Source: Nothopassalora personata (taxonomy: Eukaryota; Ascomycota; Dothideomycetes; Mycosphaerellales; Mycosphaerellaceae). From it: a stretch of DNA of 64,000 bases. The stretch is taken from the NCBI GenBank assembly GCA_033816765.1, contig CM066292.1, forward strand, positions 3,100,001 through 3,164,000, written 5' to 3'. The notes under the pieces were generated by a model, which saw only the letters and a program-made list of their open reading frames with translations, was not told the DNA's origin and ran no database searches. The translations under genes were made by a program, and so were the position numbers. Shown here piece by piece: positions 61,353 through 64,000 of the stretch; position 1 is the first letter of the stretch; every line of letters begins with the position of its first letter.

Positions 61353-62952
61353 ACCGCTACGGTCTACCTAAGATAACTAACGGCCTACCTATAGGCGCTA
61401 TATAGTAGATAGCGTCGCTTACGCGCTCTACTCCTATATTATTAGCTAGTCGTACGCAAACTATATAGGCGCCGTAGTAATACCCTTAGTCCTACGCGTA
61501 TAACTCTAGATTTAGAAGCTTTATACTACTAATAGGCTATATCTAGTATCGGAGTATATACTCGTACGATACTAAGCTTAAATCTATACTATTATCTAGG
61601 AGAAACGTAGCCTCGCGAAAGCCCTTACGCGTCTTAACGGCACCTCATAAGTAATACGCTAGACTTATATTAACTTACCTTAAGAGGTCTATATAGAAAC
61701 TCGGACTTAGGAGCGACCCTTACCTAGTCCTCTACCTTTTGCCTATTCGCCCTTCTTAGTTAAAGCCTCGATAGTTTCTAGCCTACGAACCGCTTATGTA
61801 TTACGGTCCTTCTATAGGTATCTACTTCGGTACTCCGTCTTATAGTAACCCTTCTTACTATAGCCGTAGTACTCTACCTTCGACTTCTAGCTAGTTAAAG
61901 ACGAGCTACCGGCGTCTTACTACTAACTCGTACCCGAGGCGCCCGGTACTTAACTCTACTTCTATTACTTTAGGCGATCGGCCCGCTTATATACGTTCTT
62001 AGCTTTACGCTTACGACGTATATACTACCCGCGGTCGTACCCTCCGCTACTACCTCGGCGCTCGGTGCTTTCGATACGCGAGGCTAGGACTACTAGGTCT
62101 TCTCTAGTCGTAGGGATATTATAGTAGCTAACGATAGCGGACCGTAAGCGAGGCGTAAGCTTCGCTAGTAGGTACCGTATACGTTACGCTTCCGAGTAGT
62201 TACCTAACTAGTCCTCTATAATATCTAGCTTAGTCGTAAACTGCCGCGCTATCTAGTTGTCCTTCTATTTCGTAACCTCGTACTCTAATATAACGTTAAG
62301 CACGCGATTTATAGGATCGCCGTATACGTCTCGGTAGAACTCCTTAAAGTCCTAGTATATATACCCTATAAGGTTAACGGCGCTATAGTTAGTATGCTAT
62401 CGCTCGCTTACCTCTCCGCTAAGGTATATAACCCTATATAGAACCTTTAATTCGTCTATCGCGTATATAGTACCTAAGAGGGCGAAGATAAGTAAGAGCT
62501 CCCGAAGGAATACCCTTACCTTCCTTATCGAATCCCCTCTAAAAGGCGTCGGCTCTTTTAGACGCGGTCGCGTTATATACGCTACGGCCACGCCTCGTAC
62601 TATAATATTATCGTTAGTAGTTATAGAGATAGAGGTAGGGGTTATAGTAGGGAGGTAGTCTTCTCTCCTCCCTCCTATATACTCTAGAGGCGGTACGCTT
62701 ATAGCGCGTAAGATCTCTAGCCGCTCGATCTCCCGCTATATCTCTTACTCTTTAATCTTAGCCTATAAGGCCTCTCTTCTCGTAACTAAGGCTATACGAC
62801 GCGCCTACTACTATACTCTAGGGCTTAGGGGCGGCGTAGGCGACTCGCCGTCGTATACGTTACGATTAGGCTCTATAGCGTATATAGATTATAACGAGAG
62901 GAAGCTTTAGAACTATAAGGACCGTAAGGTTATAAGGAGATATCGTAATATA
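61353..62952 (-). pseudogene. Gag-protease part of a further, RIP-saturated Gypsy relic
   Basis: Minus translation gives a Gypsy gag: RPRLKEPTPFRGDSIRKV, LKVLYRVIYLSGEVSER, then with RIP stops YGDPINRVLNVILEYEVTK and SEAQRIRYLL-like text (about 62.6-61.9 kb). A retropepsin-like stretch ends in PIGRPLVILGRP near 61.4 kb. It is cut off where element B begins. The longest open piece is 62,397-62,591. CpA and TpG are nearly absent: the 60 bases 61,981-62,040 contain none of either but eight CpG. Confidence 0.7.
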
Positions 62953-63125
62953 TAGTACGCCTATAATCTTCTAATCGTAGATAAACTAAAGCTTACTTTC
63001 TTCTATAGACGCTATACGCGTCTTCTAGTGTACGTATGCGCGTTACGTGCGGTATACTAAGCCGGGTATAGCCGTATTATATATAAGGGTTAGCTATAGG
63101 CTACCCTTATAGATAGATATATATA
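62953..63125. repeat. Partial LTR-like repeat matching 32.1 and 32.6 kb
   Basis: Begins TATCGTAAT (RIP form of TGTCGTAAT) and matches 32,510-32,688 inverted. A stretch of about 27 bases outside the TG end, containing TATAAGGACCGT, is also shared, but DNA beyond that differs between copies. Confidence 0.65.
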
Positions 63126-63655
63126 TTATACTACTAGTTTATTAGACTAATATATAAGCCTAATACTAAGTAAATAATTTAACTAAACAATTAGCTTGTT
63201 ATAACGTAATACTATAGCCTAATTACACTTAGATTGTAATTCTTACTTCCTATACTATAGCTATATTATTTTTAGATAACTATTTTAATTCTCTATATAT
63301 AACTCTATATATTTAGTTATGCTATTAATTACTAAAGTCTATATATTGTAATATTAAGTTAGACTATATAATTCTATTTATAACTATCTAGAAATACTAG
63401 TATTAGTACTAGAACTATAGTAGTATATATCTTAAAGCCTACTTAAGATACTATTAGGCTCTACTATAGCGTTATTATAATATAGGCTTAAATTCAATTA
63501 AGCTTAGTCTTCTAATACTCTAATATTGTTAGATTCTACTAACCCTAATATATTACTTTAATATATTATAATATTATTCTAATACTAATAGTAGTACGGT
63601 AAGTAATACACGTTAATAGAATAGGACATATTTAATTACATACTAATAGCCGCCT
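63126..63655. repeat. AT-rich RIP relic at the right edge of the block
   Basis: No frames. About 63,150-63,205 resembles 24,150-24,215. The sequence returns to normal composition near 63,655. Confidence 0.65.
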
Positions 63656-64000
63656 ATAATTGAACACACAACCAATTTGTGGTGTATTCGGCGCTATCTA
63701 ATTAAATACGAATTGTGGTGCAGGGGTCACAACCGTGCGGATCTCGCGAAGGAGGTGCACGTATAACGACTATTGTGTGGATAATTACGACAAAAGGCCC
63801 GTCAACTGTACGCGATGAAATGAGCAAGCGGCAGCCACACAGTACGACGAATAGACATGCTGCCCCGGAAACACGCGTCTGGAGGCGAACGATGGGTACA
63901 ACGACAGGAATAGAAGGAGTTTGGAGAAGAGAAGGGACAGTTGTGAGAAGTCATTGCATTTACGCTTTCGTGAAACCGTTTTCGTTGCCTAAAGAACTAT
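63656..64000. other. Normal-composition DNA, no gene seen
   Basis: CpA and TpG are common again. I see no coding frame, RNA gene or repeat in these 345 bases. Confidence 0.5.

Noticed and set aside
23641..63655. Centromere
   Set aside because: AT-rich RIPped retroelement clusters are common at centromeres in these fungi, but nothing in the sequence alone distinguishes one; CENP-A ChIP would be needed.
1..64000. CRISPR array, prophage or bacterial operon structure
   Set aside because: No regularly spaced repeats; introns, fungal protein families and RIP mark eukaryotic nuclear DNA.

Overview
The window is nuclear DNA of a filamentous ascomycete (Pezizomycotina; a Dothideomycete is my best guess from the proteins, but this is not proven). 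The evidence is intron-poor housekeeping genes with 49-99 bp GT-AG introns, fungus-specific families (Zn2Cys6 regulator, 2EXR-type protein, Pho88/SND3), and a large block of DNA mutated by repeat-induced point mutation (RIP).

Bases 1 to about 23,640 are a normal gene-bearing arm. In order it holds: a large unrecognised protein running off the left edge; cofilin; a secreted berberine-bridge-type FAD oxidase; a type II NADH dehydrogenase; a SARAF-like membrane protein; adenylosuccinate synthetase; Pho88/SND3; the SUMO E1 subunit Aos1; TAF6; a broken 2EXR-like gene; an unrecognised protein; and a Zn2Cys6 transcription factor. Neighbours are mostly unrelated. Two divergent pairs (SARAF/ADE12 and AOS1/TAF6) probably share promoters of about 0.5 kb.

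Bases about 23,640 to 63,655 are a 40-kb nest of retroelements with no host gene. Its oldest layer is saturated RIP DNA in which CpA and TpG are almost absent but CpG is kept. It carries two related, RIP-killed Ty3/Gypsy elements in opposite orientation, called here A (33,128-40,605, +) and B (41,217-61,352, -). A is interrupted by a short (AATC)n-tailed insertion and a solo LTR. B is interrupted by a lightly RIPped Ty1/Copia element (44,450-57,548). The Copia is in turn split by an intact Gypsy element (Gypsy-2, 45,965-53,379) and by a 60-bp deleted solo LTR. A second intact Gypsy (Gypsy-1, 24,490-31,891) sits near the left edge. The insertions with defined ends have 5-bp target duplications (gaagg, ctaac, cttac, gggtc, tagta); B is the exception.

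Gypsy-1 and Gypsy-2 are chromodomain-bearing elements with LTR pairs identical by eye, long open gag and pol frames and no sign of RIP, so they are recent. Both carry two covarying RNA structures. One is a self-priming pair between the LTR and the primer site. The other is a hairpin just after the gag stop, which in Gypsy-2 sits 5 nt after a perfect GGGAAAC slippery heptamer; pol is in the -1 frame. The RIP-killed elements A and B each carry an antisense reading frame near the 3' LTR. Both frames show a binuclear zinc-cluster spacing if RIP-type Tyr codons are read as former Cys, followed by a coiled coil. The last 345 bases return to ordinary composition without a recognisable gene.
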